64,000 nucleotides of DNA from Gammaproteobacteria bacterium (GCA_012269545.1 JAAXKB010000040.1:109818-173817), one strand, 5' to 3'; shown: positions 27,406 to 36,498, counted from the stretch's first letter. Translations and numbers: made by a program. The notes: generated from the sequence alone by a model not told the origin.

Positions 27406-28731
27406 CTATGAATCAATCAATGTTCCGCGAAGAGAGTTGGGCAGCGCTTCGGAAATGCGGACCTTTGCGAAAGAGCCGATCAACGAATTTCGGCCTGCAA
27501 AATTCACAACCCGATTGTTTTCCGTGCGTGCCGCCAGTTGGCCGACGCCTTTCTTCGCCTCGCTCATCACCAGTACCCGTTGCTCGGATCCTACCATCGC
27601 CTGAGAAATTGCGTCGGCTTGGTCTCGAATACGAGCCTGCAACGTTTGCAGCCACGCTTTTTTGGTGGTTTCGGGTATCTCGTCTACCAGACCAGCCGCT
27701 GGCGTACCCGGGCGGGCACTGTATATAAAGCTAAACGAGGTATCGAACCCAATCTCGTCTATCAGGTCCATAGTCTCTTTAAACTCCACTTCAGTTTCGC
27801 CAGGGAAACCCACAATGAAATCGGAGGACAAACTGATGTTCGGACGCACCTGACGCAGCTTATGGATGCGTTCTCTATACTCATCCGCCGTATGACCGCG
27901 CTTCATCGCCTCTAAGATACGGTCAGAGCCCGACTGAACCGGCAGATGAAGATGATCAACCAAGGCTGGAATATCCGCATAGGCTTGAATCAGGTTGTCA
28001 GAAAAGTCCATGGGATGCGATGTGGTAAAGCGAATCCGCTCCACGCCGGGCACCTCTGCGATGTAGTAGATCAGCTCGGCCAGATCCGCCTGATCCCCAT
28101 CGATTTCCCCTAAGTAGGAATTGACGTTTTGCCCCAGCAAATGAATCTCTCGAACGCCTCTTGAGGCCAAACTTTCCACTTCCTGCATCACGGAAGCGAC
28201 CGACCGGCTGACTTCTTCACCGCGGGTATAGGGCACCACACAGAAACTGCAGTATTTGCTGCACCCTTCCATGATGGAAACAAAGGCCGCTGGACCATCG
28301 ACGCTAGGCTCAGGCAGTCGATCAAATTTTTCCACCTCGGGAAAGGTCACATCAACCACCGGTAACAGCTGCTGTTGACGCTGGGTCACCATATCGGGCA
28401 AGCGATGAATGGTTTGGGGTCCAAACACCATGTCAACGACTGGCGCGCGCTGCATGATCGCGTCGCCTTCCTGACTTGCCACGCAGCCGCCAACACCGAT
28501 GACTAAATCAGGTCGAGCCTTTTTCAACTTCTGCCAGCGGCCCAACTGGTGAAACACTTTTTCTTGCGCTTTTTCGCGAATGGAGCAGGTATTCAGCAGC
28601 AATACGTCAGCTTCTTCTTCAGACGCCGCCATTTCGTAGCCCTGCGCGTCCTTTAGCACATCCAGCATGCGCGCCGAGTCGTACTCGTTCATCTGACAGC
28701 CGTGGGTTTTGACAAACAATTTTTTCGCCAT
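27406..28731 (-). CDS. miaB: tRNA-2-methylthio-N6-dimethylallyladenosine synthase MiaB
   Basis: 441 residues. N-terminal MTTase domain with three cluster cysteines C12 (THGCQMN), C49 (LNTCSIRE) and C83 (GGCVASQ); radical SAM CxxxCxxC at C157, C161, C164 (GCSKYCSFC); C-terminal TRAM domain. It methylthiolates i6A37 in tRNAs using S-adenosylmethionine and two 4Fe-4S clusters. ATG 28731 preceded by AGG. First gene of the block. Confidence 0.97.
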   Translation of the reverse strand: MAKKLFVKTHGCQMNEYDSARMLDVLKDAQGYEMAASEEEADVLLLNTCSIREKAQEKVFHQLGRWQKLKKARPDLVIGVGGCVASQEGDAIMQRAPVVDMVFGPQTIHRLPDMVTQRQQQLLPVVDVTFPEVEKFDRLPEPSVDGPAAFVSIMEGCSKYCSFCVVPYTRGEEVSRSVASVMQEVESLASRGVREIHLLGQNVNSYLGEIDGDQADLAELIYYIAEVPGVERIRFTTSHPMDFSDNLIQAYADIPALVDHLHLPVQSGSDRILEAMKRGHTADEYRERIHKLRQVRPNISLSSDFIVGFPGETEVEFKETMDLIDEIGFDTSFSFIYSARPGTPAAGLVDEIPETTKKAWLQTLQARIRDQADAISQAMVGSEQRVLVMSEAKKGVGQLAARTENNRVVNFAGRNSLIGSFAKVRISEALPNSLRGTLIDS

Positions 28732-28917
28732 GCGACCTAGGAGCTACAAAAAAAGGGGACGAAAGTATACGCGATCCCTGACGAATACCTAGACTGAATC
28801 GCGCACGCTCAGGAGGGAGCGTGACACCGAGACCTCGGCGGCAAGAACTGCGACTGCTTGAAATCACTGGGGTTATCCCCAAGTATCTTTCTTCACAACT
28901 TTAGGTGATCGAGCACC

Positions 28918-29250
28918 ATGGCCAGCAAAGACGAGAAGCAACACGTATACCGTATCCTATTCCAGAATAATGGGCAGGTGTACGAGGTCTATGCGCGCAA
29001 TATTTATCAAAGCGAGCTCTACGGCTTTGTAGAAATTGAAGACTACACCTTTGGCAGCAAGTCACAGGTCGTGATCGACCCCAGTGAAGAAAAACTTCGC
29101 GCTGAGTTTGAAGGCGTTCAGCGTTCATTCATACCGATGCATGCAGTGATCCGCATTGATGAGGTGGAGAAAGAGGGGGTCGCTAAAATCACCTCCACCG
29201 ACGGCGGCACCGTTACCGCCTTCCCCATGCCTGTGCCGACGGATCGATAG
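28918..29250 (+). CDS. DUF1820 family protein
   Basis: 110 residues, with YRILFQNNGQVYEVYARNIYQSELYGFVEIEDYTFG and a VIDPSEEKLRAEFEGVQRSFIPMHAVIRIDEV block that I recognise as DUF1820, a gammaproteobacterial family often near miaB. Soluble, acidic; function unknown. AGGTGA lies upstream of the ATG. Divergent from miaB and convergent with the hydroxyacid oxidase. Confidence 0.85.
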   Translation: MASKDEKQHVYRILFQNNGQVYEVYARNIYQSELYGFVEIEDYTFGSKSQVVIDPSEEKLRAEFEGVQRSFIPMHAVIRIDEVEKEGVAKITSTDGGTVTAFPMPVPTDR

Positions 29251-29262
29251 ACAGGCCCGGGC

Positions 29263-30351
29263 TTAGTAATCTTCCAGTAAGGGGAAGGCGCTAAGCACAC
29301 TGGGCTCCGCCAAAGGCTGCGCTCTCTCCAAAAGAGCTGGATTGAGCGAAGCAAGATCGGGCGCACCCAGCAAGGCCATGCTGATGCGTATTTCCTGTTC
29401 AAGAATTTTCAAACCTCGCACCAGACCAGCAGCACCTCCCGCAGCCATAGCCAACCCCTCGAACCGGCCCAAGCCGATAAAATCTGCTCCCAAACAAAGG
29501 CCTTTGACTACGTCGGCGCCACGCATAAAGCCGCCATCCACGACCACCGGCACGCGGCCTGCGACCGCTGAGGCAACCTCGGGCAAGGCATCAATACACG
29601 CCTTCGTGTGATCAAGCTGACGACCGCCATGATTTGATACGTAAACCACATCCACGCCAGCCTCGACACAGCGCTTGGCATCATCACCGTGCATAATGCC
29701 TTTCACCACTAGGGGTATGTCGTGCTTTTCCTTGATGTGAGCAACAGTGTCCCAAGTCATGCTGGCTTGGTGAGAAAAATCTCCTCCTGTGGTTGCCGAA
29801 CGACCTGACATAGGAACATAGCCCTTCATCACGTCCCGCTCCCGACGAGAGTAGACCTGAGTATCCGCGGTCAAGCAAAAGCCCGTGTAGCCAGAGGCCA
29901 ATGCGCGCTCGATGTGATCGTCCATCCACGCTTGATCGCCGACTAAGTAAAGCTGATAAATTCGGTCACCGGGGACGTCGCGGGCGACGGTTTCGTAGTC
30001 TGGCGCACAGGCGGAACTGAGAATCTGCAGGATGCCAAACTCTTTGGCGGCTTTTGCGACACTGGTGCCTCCTCCGGCCTCAAAGGCCTGAACCGAACCA
30101 ATCGGCGGCAAAACAACCGGAATACGCATGGTGGTGCCCAGCAGTGCAGACTCCACGCTGACCGTACTGACATCATTTAACACCCGTGGCTTAAATACCC
30201 AAGATTCCAAGGCTGCCCGATTACGTCTCAAACTTGCCTCGGTATCAGCAGCGCCAACCAAATAATCCCAGTCGCCACGATCCAAATGCTTTCGTGCCAG
30301 CTGCACCATTTCCGTCAGGCTGCGAAATTCCCCAGTTTTTTGCTCGGACAT
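29263..30351 (-). CDS. FMN-dependent alpha-hydroxyacid oxidase/dehydrogenase
   Basis: 362 residues from ATG 30351, with GGGAGAAGAG directly upstream; the earlier start at 30405 is weaker. TIM-barrel FMN protein: VVKGIMHGDDAKRC carries the active Lys, and VSNHGGRQLDH supplies catalytic His and Arg; GADFIGLGRFEGLAMAAGG is the FMN phosphate end. It oxidises an L-2-hydroxyacid (lactate, glycolate or mandelate type) to the 2-oxoacid. No cognate regulator or permease is adjacent, and substrate is open. Divergent from the ferredoxin reductase gene. Confidence 0.88.
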   Translation of the reverse strand: MSEQKTGEFRSLTEMVQLARKHLDRGDWDYLVGAADTEASLRRNRAALESWVFKPRVLNDVSTVSVESALLGTTMRIPVVLPPIGSVQAFEAGGGTSVAKAAKEFGILQILSSACAPDYETVARDVPGDRIYQLYLVGDQAWMDDHIERALASGYTGFCLTADTQVYSRRERDVMKGYVPMSGRSATTGGDFSHQASMTWDTVAHIKEKHDIPLVVKGIMHGDDAKRCVEAGVDVVYVSNHGGRQLDHTKACIDALPEVASAVAGRVPVVVDGGFMRGADVVKGLCLGADFIGLGRFEGLAMAAGGAAGLVRGLKILEQEIRISMALLGAPDLASLNPALLERAQPLAEPSVLSAFPLLEDY

Positions 30352-30443
30352 CGACTCTTCTCCCTCAATGTCTCTAAAGTTATCTGCCTCCAAGTCTGCG
30401 GACAAGGTAAACTCACCGACTGTTGAACCTTAAGGATAGCGTG

Positions 30444-31649
30444 ATGTCAGGAGTCGTAATTATCGGAGCAGGCCATGCGGCCGGTCAGGCAGCCGCCAGT
30501 CTGCGGCAAGCCAAGTACGATGGTGATATCACCATCGTCGGTGACGAAGCACATATTCCCTATCAGCGCCCACCTTTGTCTAAGGCCTATTTAAAGGGCG
30601 AGCAGACTGCCGACAAAGTCTATCTGCGAGCGGATTCTTTTTACGCAGATCGCGACATCACAATGAAGCTGAGCACGACGGCAACAGCGATTGATACTGC
30701 CGCCAAAACCGTAGCACTGAGTACCGGCGAAACGTTGTCATACGATCATCTTCTCATCAGCACGGGTTCCCGGCCTCGGAAACTGTCCATTGAGGGTTCG
30801 GACTTGCCGGGCATTCACTACCTGCGCACCATGGATGATGTTGACGGACTGCGCGAGGGCATGCGCCCCGACGCTAACTTAGTCATCGTTGGTGGGGGCT
30901 ACATTGGTTTAGAGGTCGCTGCAGTCGGCCGAGAACTGGGTCTGAACGTGCATGTTCTGGAAATGGAGGAGCGCATTCTGCAACGGGTCACCACCCCGGA
31001 AATGTCCGCCTATTACCATCAGCTGCACGAAGGTCGCGGCGTGCACATTCACACCAGTACTGCTGTCACAGGATTTGCTGGCGATGGCAAGGTAGAGGCG
31101 GTGATTTGCGGCGACCAGCGCTTCGCAGCGGACCTTGTCATTGTCGGTATCGGCATCATCGCCAATACTGAGCTCGCCGAGGCGGCCGGCATCCACTGCG
31201 ACAACGGCATCGTTGTCGACGAGCACTGCCGCACATCGGATCCCTTTGTCTACGCCGCGGGTGACTGCACAAATCACCCCAACCCGCTGCTGGAGCGTCG
31301 CTTACGGCTGGAGTCCGTGCCTAACGCTATGGATCAAGCCCGGGTCAGCGCCGCGAATATGCTGGGTGATGAGAAAACCTATGCCGCGATTCCTTGGTTT
31401 TGGTCAGATCAGTACGAGCTGAAACTGCAAATGGTCGGTTTCTCAGCGGATGGTGATTCCCAAGTACTGCGCGGCGACATGGCCAGCAATCAATTTGCGG
31501 TGTTTTATCTGAAAGACGGCCTCGTGGTTGCTGCGGATGCGGTCAACAGTCCGAAAGAATTTATGCTCTGCAAACAGCTTGTCGGCAAACCCGCAGACCC
31601 TGCCTTACTGGCGGATCCTGGGTCGGACCTAAAAGCATTACTGGCTTGA
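30444..31649 (+). CDS. FAD-dependent ferredoxin/rubredoxin reductase
   Basis: 401 residues from ATG 30444 with AAGGA upstream. FAD-binding GAGHAAGQAAASLR at the N-terminus, NADH-binding VGGGYIGLEVAAVGRELG near 145, and VYAAGDCTNHPN near 270, then the reductase C-terminal domain (YAAIPWFWSDQYELKLQMVG). The group passes electrons from NAD(P)H to a 2Fe-2S ferredoxin or rubredoxin feeding a P450 or dioxygenase. No ferredoxin or oxygenase is next to it. Confidence 0.9.
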   Translation: MSGVVIIGAGHAAGQAAASLRQAKYDGDITIVGDEAHIPYQRPPLSKAYLKGEQTADKVYLRADSFYADRDITMKLSTTATAIDTAAKTVALSTGETLSYDHLLISTGSRPRKLSIEGSDLPGIHYLRTMDDVDGLREGMRPDANLVIVGGGYIGLEVAAVGRELGLNVHVLEMEERILQRVTTPEMSAYYHQLHEGRGVHIHTSTAVTGFAGDGKVEAVICGDQRFAADLVIVGIGIIANTELAEAAGIHCDNGIVVDEHCRTSDPFVYAAGDCTNHPNPLLERRLRLESVPNAMDQARVSAANMLGDEKTYAAIPWFWSDQYELKLQMVGFSADGDSQVLRGDMASNQFAVFYLKDGLVVAADAVNSPKEFMLCKQLVGKPADPALLADPGSDLKALLA

Positions 31650-31651
31650 AC

Positions 31652-31672
31652 TAGCCGCTGGGCGCTCGGCTA
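31652..31672. terminator. short hairpin between convergent genes
   Basis: TAGCCG at 31652-31657 pairs with CGGCTA at 31667-31672 across a nine-base loop, between the ferredoxin reductase stop and the acyl-CoA dehydrogenase stop. No T-run follows, so it is at best a weak bidirectional terminator. Confidence 0.3.
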
Positions 31673-32848
31673 CAGGCCCAGCACCTGCTTTGCGATAATG
31701 TTGTGCTGCACCTCGGAGGACCCACCCGCGATGGTGTAACCGCGATGATGATAGCGCCCGGAGGCGATATATTCCGCCCAAGCAGGATTGACCGCCGCTT
31801 CTCCTGTATTCGCCGAGTCTTGTGGTAAGGCTAAATAATCCACCATGCGAAACAGCAGCTCATCCTGAGCCTGCACCAATTCACTGCCCTTGAGTTTTAG
31901 CATGCTGGGCTCAGCGCCAATTTGCGACCCCGAATCTGCCTGAGTCAGGATGCGCAGGCTGGTCATCTCCAATGCCTGTAGGCGGATCTCAAGCGCACTG
32001 ATTTCACTGTGGACGTCTTCGGGCATTTCGATACCTCGCCGGATTTGCTCATCCAACGCTTCCTTTATCACGCCTAGAACGCGCTTATTTTCCGCCACTC
32101 GCGACACCATCAGGCGCTCATCGCCAAGCAAACTCTTCGCAACGGTCCAGCCATGATCTTCAGCGCCCAGTCGCTGAACAGCTGGCACACGAACGTCTTC
32201 AAAGAACACTTGGTTCCACAAACGCTTACCGTTGAAGGCATAGAGCGGTTTAACCGTTACACCCGGGGCGGTGATGTCGAACAACAGAAAACTGATGCCC
32301 TTTTGCTGCTGAACATCGTGATTGGTTCGCACCAAGCAAAAGATCCAGTCCGCCATCTCAGCGCCAGAGGTCCAGATTTTAGAACCGTTCACCACGTAAT
32401 CGTCGCCGTCTCTGTCCGCCCGTGTGCGCACACTGGCGAGATCCGACCCGGCCTGAGGCTCAGAGTAACCCTGACAAAACCACAAATCGGCGTTCAGGAT
32501 TTTAGGTAAAAACTGAGCCTGTTGTTCGGCAGTACCAAACTTGATGATGGCCGGTCCGACCATATTGAAACCAAAACCCGACAGCGCGGGAGCGTGAGCT
32601 GCGCGGCAGGCGACATCGAAAATATGCCGCTGCACCAGACTCCAGCCAGTACCACCGTGTTCGACAGGCCAGGCGGGCGCTGCCCACCCCTTGGCATTCA
32701 AGGTGCGCGTCCAGGCAGCTAATTCATCTTTTGAGACACTTGCCCCGCGCTTTACTTTGGCGGCTACGCTCACCGGCAGATGCTCATGCAAAAAGGTTTC
32801 TACCTCGACCTTGAAGGCCCGTTGCTCTGGGGTTAAATCAAAACGCAT
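31670..32848 (-). CDS. acyl-CoA dehydrogenase
   Basis: 392 residues. Family blocks: WPVEHGGTGWSLVQRHIF, CQGYSEPQAGSDLASVRTRA (about 128-147), VNGSKIWTSGAEMADWIF, and the C-terminal YHHRGYTIAGGSSEVQHNIIAKQVLGL. FAD enzyme that forms the alpha-beta double bond in acyl-CoA, passing electrons to ETF. The short GYTIAGGSSEVQ end resembles the steroid/branched-acyl (FadE-like) subfamily, though the substrate is unproven. Strong AGGAGG six bases before the ATG. Confidence 0.92.
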   Translation of the reverse strand: MRFDLTPEQRAFKVEVETFLHEHLPVSVAAKVKRGASVSKDELAAWTRTLNAKGWAAPAWPVEHGGTGWSLVQRHIFDVACRAAHAPALSGFGFNMVGPAIIKFGTAEQQAQFLPKILNADLWFCQGYSEPQAGSDLASVRTRADRDGDDYVVNGSKIWTSGAEMADWIFCLVRTNHDVQQQKGISFLLFDITAPGVTVKPLYAFNGKRLWNQVFFEDVRVPAVQRLGAEDHGWTVAKSLLGDERLMVSRVAENKRVLGVIKEALDEQIRRGIEMPEDVHSEISALEIRLQALEMTSLRILTQADSGSQIGAEPSMLKLKGSELVQAQDELLFRMVDYLALPQDSANTGEAAVNPAWAEYIASGRYHHRGYTIAGGSSEVQHNIIAKQVLGL

Positions 32849-32984
32849 GCAGAACCTCCTGTGAACTCTATCGCTTTGGCTACGTCATCGGACCCAGTAT
32901 CAGGCCGCGCGAACCATCAGGGCAAGGCGCCAAAACCTCCAATCTTCACAGGGCTTTGACCTGCAGCAGTGTTACGCTTTCCTC

Positions 32985-33479
32985 ATGCAAAACACGACCA
33001 TCGAGATCAGCAAAGAGTATCTGCACTTTGCAGCAGCTCATTTCACCTTATTCAGTGATACCGAACGGGAAAACCTGCACGGACACAATTTTCAGGTGAC
33101 GCTGGATGCTGAAGCCGCCATTGCCGAAGACGGTCTGACGTTTGATTATAACATCCTAAAAAAAGCGCTGAAGCAAATGTGCGATGACCTGGACGAGCAG
33201 GTCATCATGCCAACTCAATCACCTCACCTGCAGATCGAGTCGGACGAGCACTACACCTATGTAATTTTTAACGGCGAACGCATACCGTTTTTAGAGCGCG
33301 ACCTGACGCTGCTGCCGATTCGCAACGTCACCGTTGAAGAACTCGCCCACTATCTCTTGGCAACGTTGATCGAACGGGAAGAAATCAAAGTACTGGATAT
33401 ACAAAACATGGTGCTTCGGTGTGCGTCTGGCGAGGGTCAGTGGGCCAGCGCAAGCTGGGCATCGCACGCGGCCAAGTAG
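32985..33479 (+). CDS. 6-pyruvoyl-tetrahydropterin synthase/QueD family protein with EX2HGH motif
   Basis: 164 residues. T-fold enzyme with the zinc ligands H19 (FAAAHF), H32 and H34 (ENLHGHNF). The catalytic Cys of QueD is absent; instead E29 lies in EX2HGH, the motif described for PTPS-III, which replaces FolB in folate synthesis. The usual Asp-His pair is D70-E71 (LDEQVIMP), so the second catalytic His is also missing. VTVEELAHYL at about 115-124 gives the late Glu. It probably acts on 7,8-dihydroneopterin triphosphate, but product is uncertain. The next gene is an SDR, 25 bases on. Confidence 0.85.
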   Translation: MQNTTIEISKEYLHFAAAHFTLFSDTERENLHGHNFQVTLDAEAAIAEDGLTFDYNILKKALKQMCDDLDEQVIMPTQSPHLQIESDEHYTYVIFNGERIPFLERDLTLLPIRNVTVEELAHYLLATLIEREEIKVLDIQNMVLRCASGEGQWASASWASHAAK

Positions 33480-33504
33480 CCAAAGACTGTCTGGAGAAAT
33501 GCCG

Positions 33505-34200
33505 ATGCGATGTTTGGTAATCACTGGCGCAAGTTCAGGCATTGGGTACGCGACCGCTCAGACCTTCGGCACTGATGGGTATCAAGTCATCAATATCTCA
33601 CGCAGCCGCTGTGACATTGACGGCGTCATCAATCTTGCAGGTGATCTAGCCGACCCTAACTTCTTACCAACAATCGCTGAACACTTACGTGCCGCGGTTG
33701 CCGACGCCGACAGCCTCTGCTTGGTGCACAATGCCGCGCGACTCGGTCACGACACGGTTCAAGACATTGAGACGGACGCCCTGCGGCAAATTTACGAAAT
33801 TAATCTTGTGGCGCCTACGATACTCAACCGCTTGCTGTTGCCCCATATGACCGACGGCTCCAGCATTTTGTATGTGGGTTCTACCTTGGGCGAAAAAGCC
33901 GTACCCGGCAGTTTCAGCTACGTGGTATCCAAGCATGCAAGCATCGGCATGATGCGAGCGTCCTGTCAGGACCTGGCCGGAACGGGGGTCCACACCGCCT
34001 GCATCAATCCGGGGTTTACCGATACACAAATGCTGCGTGATCACATACCGCAGGACGTTATGCCAGACATCGCCCAGATGAGCACCTTCGGGCGCTTAAT
34101 CGAGCCAGCAGAGATCGGCAAAACGCTGTTGTTTGCGGCGCAAAATCCGGTCATCAATGGCTCGGTCATTAACGCCAATCTGGGCCAGATTGAGCGCTAA
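33505..34200 (+). CDS. short-chain dehydrogenase/reductase, possibly pterin-linked
   Basis: 231 residues from ATG 33505, with GGAG eight bases upstream; an ATG at 33499 is the alternative and the long frame from 33421 overlaps the previous gene. Rossmann TGASSGIG at the N-terminus, NAARLG in place of NNAG, catalytic Ser in YVGSTLGE, and Y-V-V-S-K (YxxxK). Shape resembles sepiapterin/benzil reductase-type SDRs. Adjacent pterin enzyme suggests a pteridine or dihydropterin carbonyl substrate, but that is inference. Confidence 0.8.
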   Translation: MRCLVITGASSGIGYATAQTFGTDGYQVINISRSRCDIDGVINLAGDLADPNFLPTIAEHLRAAVADADSLCLVHNAARLGHDTVQDIETDALRQIYEINLVAPTILNRLLLPHMTDGSSILYVGSTLGEKAVPGSFSYVVSKHASIGMMRASCQDLAGTGVHTACINPGFTDTQMLRDHIPQDVMPDIAQMSTFGRLIEPAEIGKTLLFAAQNPVINGSVINANLGQIER

Positions 34201-34220
34201 CGAGCCAAGCATGCGACCCA

Positions 34221-35459
34221 TCAGGTCGAGTCTGCATCCCGCGCCAGCGGCACCAGCAGCGCCAAGATCACCAGCAACGCAAAAACGCTGAGTGTCAGCA
34301 CAGACGCATTCAAACCGAAACCATCGAAAACGAACCCCAACGCAGATGCCGCCACGATAAAGCCGAGGCGGAACCCAAAACCCAGCAGCGAATTGATCGT
34401 CGCCCGATAGTCGCTGTCGATACGCCGGTTCAGGGCATCCATAAACAACACACTGAATAGCCCTCGAGAGGCGAAGAGCAGCACACCGCCAACCATGACC
34501 CATGACAACGTTGTGCCACTCATCAGCAGCAGGCCCAAGACTGCAAGCCCGCCAATCATATAGATCGTCGGACTTGAACCAATCCAACGCTCCACGGCAT
34601 GCGCGGCCTGCCCGGTCAACGCGCCAACAAGCTGCAGCACACACCAGATCCAACCAAAGTGGAGTGGCGTCAGATCCAGCTCAACCCAGACGCGCTGCAT
34701 CAGCCAGACAGAAAACAATGTCACCACCGGCCAGAGACACAGGGCAACAAGAAGCCGGCGCTCCAACACGGACTGGCGCCACAGCGAACTGAGGACATTG
34801 CCCAAATTTTGGCATTCGCCGACTATGGGGCTGTATCCGCTGTTTGCGCGACGGGGTTCTCGCAACACCATCGCTGCAGCAAGCACCAGCAAACCGCAGA
34901 CAGTTTGGGCTGCGATCACCGTGGTTATGCCCCCATAGAAAAGCAAGCCGGTCGCAGACAGCGAGGCCAAGCCTTCGGCGGCCATCCCGATCACAAACAG
35001 GTTGCGCACCGCCCGATTGGCTCGACTAGGCTTATCTTGCTGCAGCTCGCGCTCGGTATCGTAAAGCAACGCCAGATCAGCGCCAGAAAGCAGAGACGTG
35101 CCAAAACCGGCAAGCACATAAAATCCCAACAACCCTGAGAAGTCTTGGACCCATATCAACGATAACCAAGACAAAGACCAAAACAGCCCTCCCGCCCGCA
35201 GTACCATGACCCGCCCATACCGATCGGCAAAGTAACCGGAGGGTATTTCCATCAGCAAAATGATCAGCGCATAAAACGACTCCAGCAAAAAAATCTGCTG
35301 CATGTCTTGGCCGAAATGCGCGAAGAATGGCACCAAGATGGGTGCAATTAGCTGGAAACGCTGACCAGCACGCAGCAGCAGCACGGCGCGAAGGTTGTTC
35401 CTCAGTCGCTTTGTCTCTGCGGGTTCGTTTCTTGATGCAACGACCGTTGAATTGTCCAT
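34221..35459 (-). CDS. MFS transporter
   Basis: 412 residues from ATG 35459, AAGGA seven bases upstream. Twelve hydrophobic segments; the A-motif region near the first cytoplasmic loop reads GYFADRYGRVMVLRAGG, typical of MFS. Substrate unclear; the general look (ALLYDTERELQQD after TM4) recalls small-molecule exporters. It lies just downstream, on the same strand, of the 58-residue gene and its terminator, so some read-through could feed it. Confidence 0.85.
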   Translation of the reverse strand: MDNSTVVASRNEPAETKRLRNNLRAVLLLRAGQRFQLIAPILVPFFAHFGQDMQQIFLLESFYALIILLMEIPSGYFADRYGRVMVLRAGGLFWSLSWLSLIWVQDFSGLLGFYVLAGFGTSLLSGADLALLYDTERELQQDKPSRANRAVRNLFVIGMAAEGLASLSATGLLFYGGITTVIAAQTVCGLLVLAAAMVLREPRRANSGYSPIVGECQNLGNVLSSLWRQSVLERRLLVALCLWPVVTLFSVWLMQRVWVELDLTPLHFGWIWCVLQLVGALTGQAAHAVERWIGSSPTIYMIGGLAVLGLLLMSGTTLSWVMVGGVLLFASRGLFSVLFMDALNRRIDSDYRATINSLLGFGFRLGFIVAASALGFVFDGFGLNASVLTLSVFALLVILALLVPLARDADST

Positions 35460-35511
35460 GATCAGATCCTTCTTGACAGCGCACACCCATGCGCTAAGGA
35501 CCCAAAAAGCA

Positions 35512-35544
35512 AAAAACCCGAAGGCTTTCGCTCTTCGGGTTTTT
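35512..35544 (-). terminator. strong Rho-independent terminator after the 58-residue gene
   Basis: Minus strand reads AAACCCGAAG, loop AGCGAAAGC, CTTCGGGTTTTTT, then more T. Arms 35514-35523 and 35533-35542. It lies 21 bases after the stop of the small minus-strand gene at 35565-35741. The plus-strand side also has T-runs, so it can stop transcription both ways. Confidence 0.9.
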
Positions 35545-35564
35545 GTTTTCGCTTATGCGATCAA

Positions 35565-35741
35565 TCAACCATCCGAGCTGCCACTCCGCTGTACCGCAAA
35601 AAACTGCTGCGTAATGCAAACCGCTGCGGTGTTCGGATCGGTACCTGTGCCAAGGCAAACAGACACAGGCAGACCCCAACCCATCGCGTTGCCGCGACGG
35701 GATACAGAGCCGATGCTTTGCGTAAATACCTTCGTATGCAT
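35565..35741 (-). CDS. 58-residue protein of unknown function with own terminator
   Basis: A complete small gene unit: GAGG five bases before ATG 35741, 58 codons, a TGA stop, then a strong terminator 21 bases on. The peptide starts MHTKVFTQSIG and has Cys29 and Cys41 inside VCLGTGTDPNTAAVCITQQ, and ends in a polar SGSSDG. There is no signal peptide or clear membrane helix. I do not recognise it. A longer frame reaches 35870 but lacks a good start signal. It lies upstream of an MFS transporter gene, so a small peptide or precursor is possible but unproven. Confidence 0.6.
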   Translation of the reverse strand: MHTKVFTQSIGSVSRRGNAMGWGLPVSVCLGTGTDPNTAAVCITQQFFAVQRSGSSDG

Positions 35742-35843
35742 AAGTACCTCGTTCCAAATTTCGATCAAAAACTGCCAATCGATTTGGGGAAATTTAGGAG
35801 CGCGGAATGTACTGGCCTTGGGGACAGATCGGTAATCAGGATC

Positions 35844-35910
35844 GATCAACGGTCGTCGAGAGCAGACCAACGGTCTTCACAGACTCCCCGAGGACTGTCA
35901 GGATCAACGG
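35844..35910. repeat. three GAYCAACGG direct repeats in a divergent promoter region
   Basis: Copies at 35844-35852 (GATCAACGG), 35865-35873 (GACCAACGG) and 35902-35910 (GATCAACGG), spaced 21 and 37 bases. They lie between the starts of the 58-residue gene and the GNAT gene, so they could be an operator, but this may be chance. Confidence 0.4.
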
Positions 35911-35936
35911 CCAAAGCAATCTCCCGAGGCGTATTC

Positions 35937-36497
35937 ATGCCTGATCTCGCTCCCCTTGGCCAAGTGGCGCTGATACACGGACGCGTTCGCCTTGAACCAC
36001 TGTCCGATCAACATATCGAGCCCCTGCGCGCAGCGTGCGCCCAAGATCCGGACATTTGGGAAATCTATCCGGTAAGCATGCTAGGCGAGCACTTTGATCC
36101 AGCCGCTGCCTTTCTCATCTCAGAAGCCGGAAGGCCTGGCTTCGCGGTACTCGATTGCGAGACCGATACCGTGGTTGGCATGACCCGCTTCATCAACCCT
36201 GACGAGCACGGTGTGGTCGAAATTGGGGGCACCTACATTGCTCCGTCTGTTCGCGGCACAGGTTTCAACGCAATCATGAAAACGCTGCTGCTCGATCACG
36301 CCTTCGACAGCGGCTACCGCAAGGTGGAATTTCGCGTGGATACGCGCAACACCCGTTCCATGGCAGCCGTGCTGAAGCTTGGCGCGACCCAAGAGGGTGT
36401 GTTGCGGAAAAACCGCATCACGTGGACGGGCTTTGAGCGGGATACGGCTGTCTTCGGTCTATTAAGAGAAGAGTGGCGAGGCGAGGCCGAACGATGA
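35937..36497 (+). CDS. GNAT acetyltransferase (RimJ/RimL-like)
   Basis: 186 residues from ATG 35937 with GAGG upstream; the frame extends to 35718 but lacks family content there. RimJ/RimL type: RLEPLSDQHIEPLRAAC, GGTYIAPSVRGTGFNAIMKTLLLDHAF (acetyl-CoA loop), FRVDTRNTRSMAAVLKLGATQEGVLRKN. It acetylates a protein N-terminus or small amine. Stop is 2 bases from the convergent transporter stop. Confidence 0.88.
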   Translation: MPDLAPLGQVALIHGRVRLEPLSDQHIEPLRAACAQDPDIWEIYPVSMLGEHFDPAAAFLISEAGRPGFAVLDCETDTVVGMTRFINPDEHGVVEIGGTYIAPSVRGTGFNAIMKTLLLDHAFDSGYRKVEFRVDTRNTRSMAAVLKLGATQEGVLRKNRITWTGFERDTAVFGLLREEWRGEAER

Positions 36498-36498
36498 A

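Noticed and set aside
35494..35778. 94-codon minus-strand frame near the terminator
   Set aside because: It would read through the strong terminator, while the 58-codon frame has the ribosome site and stops before it.
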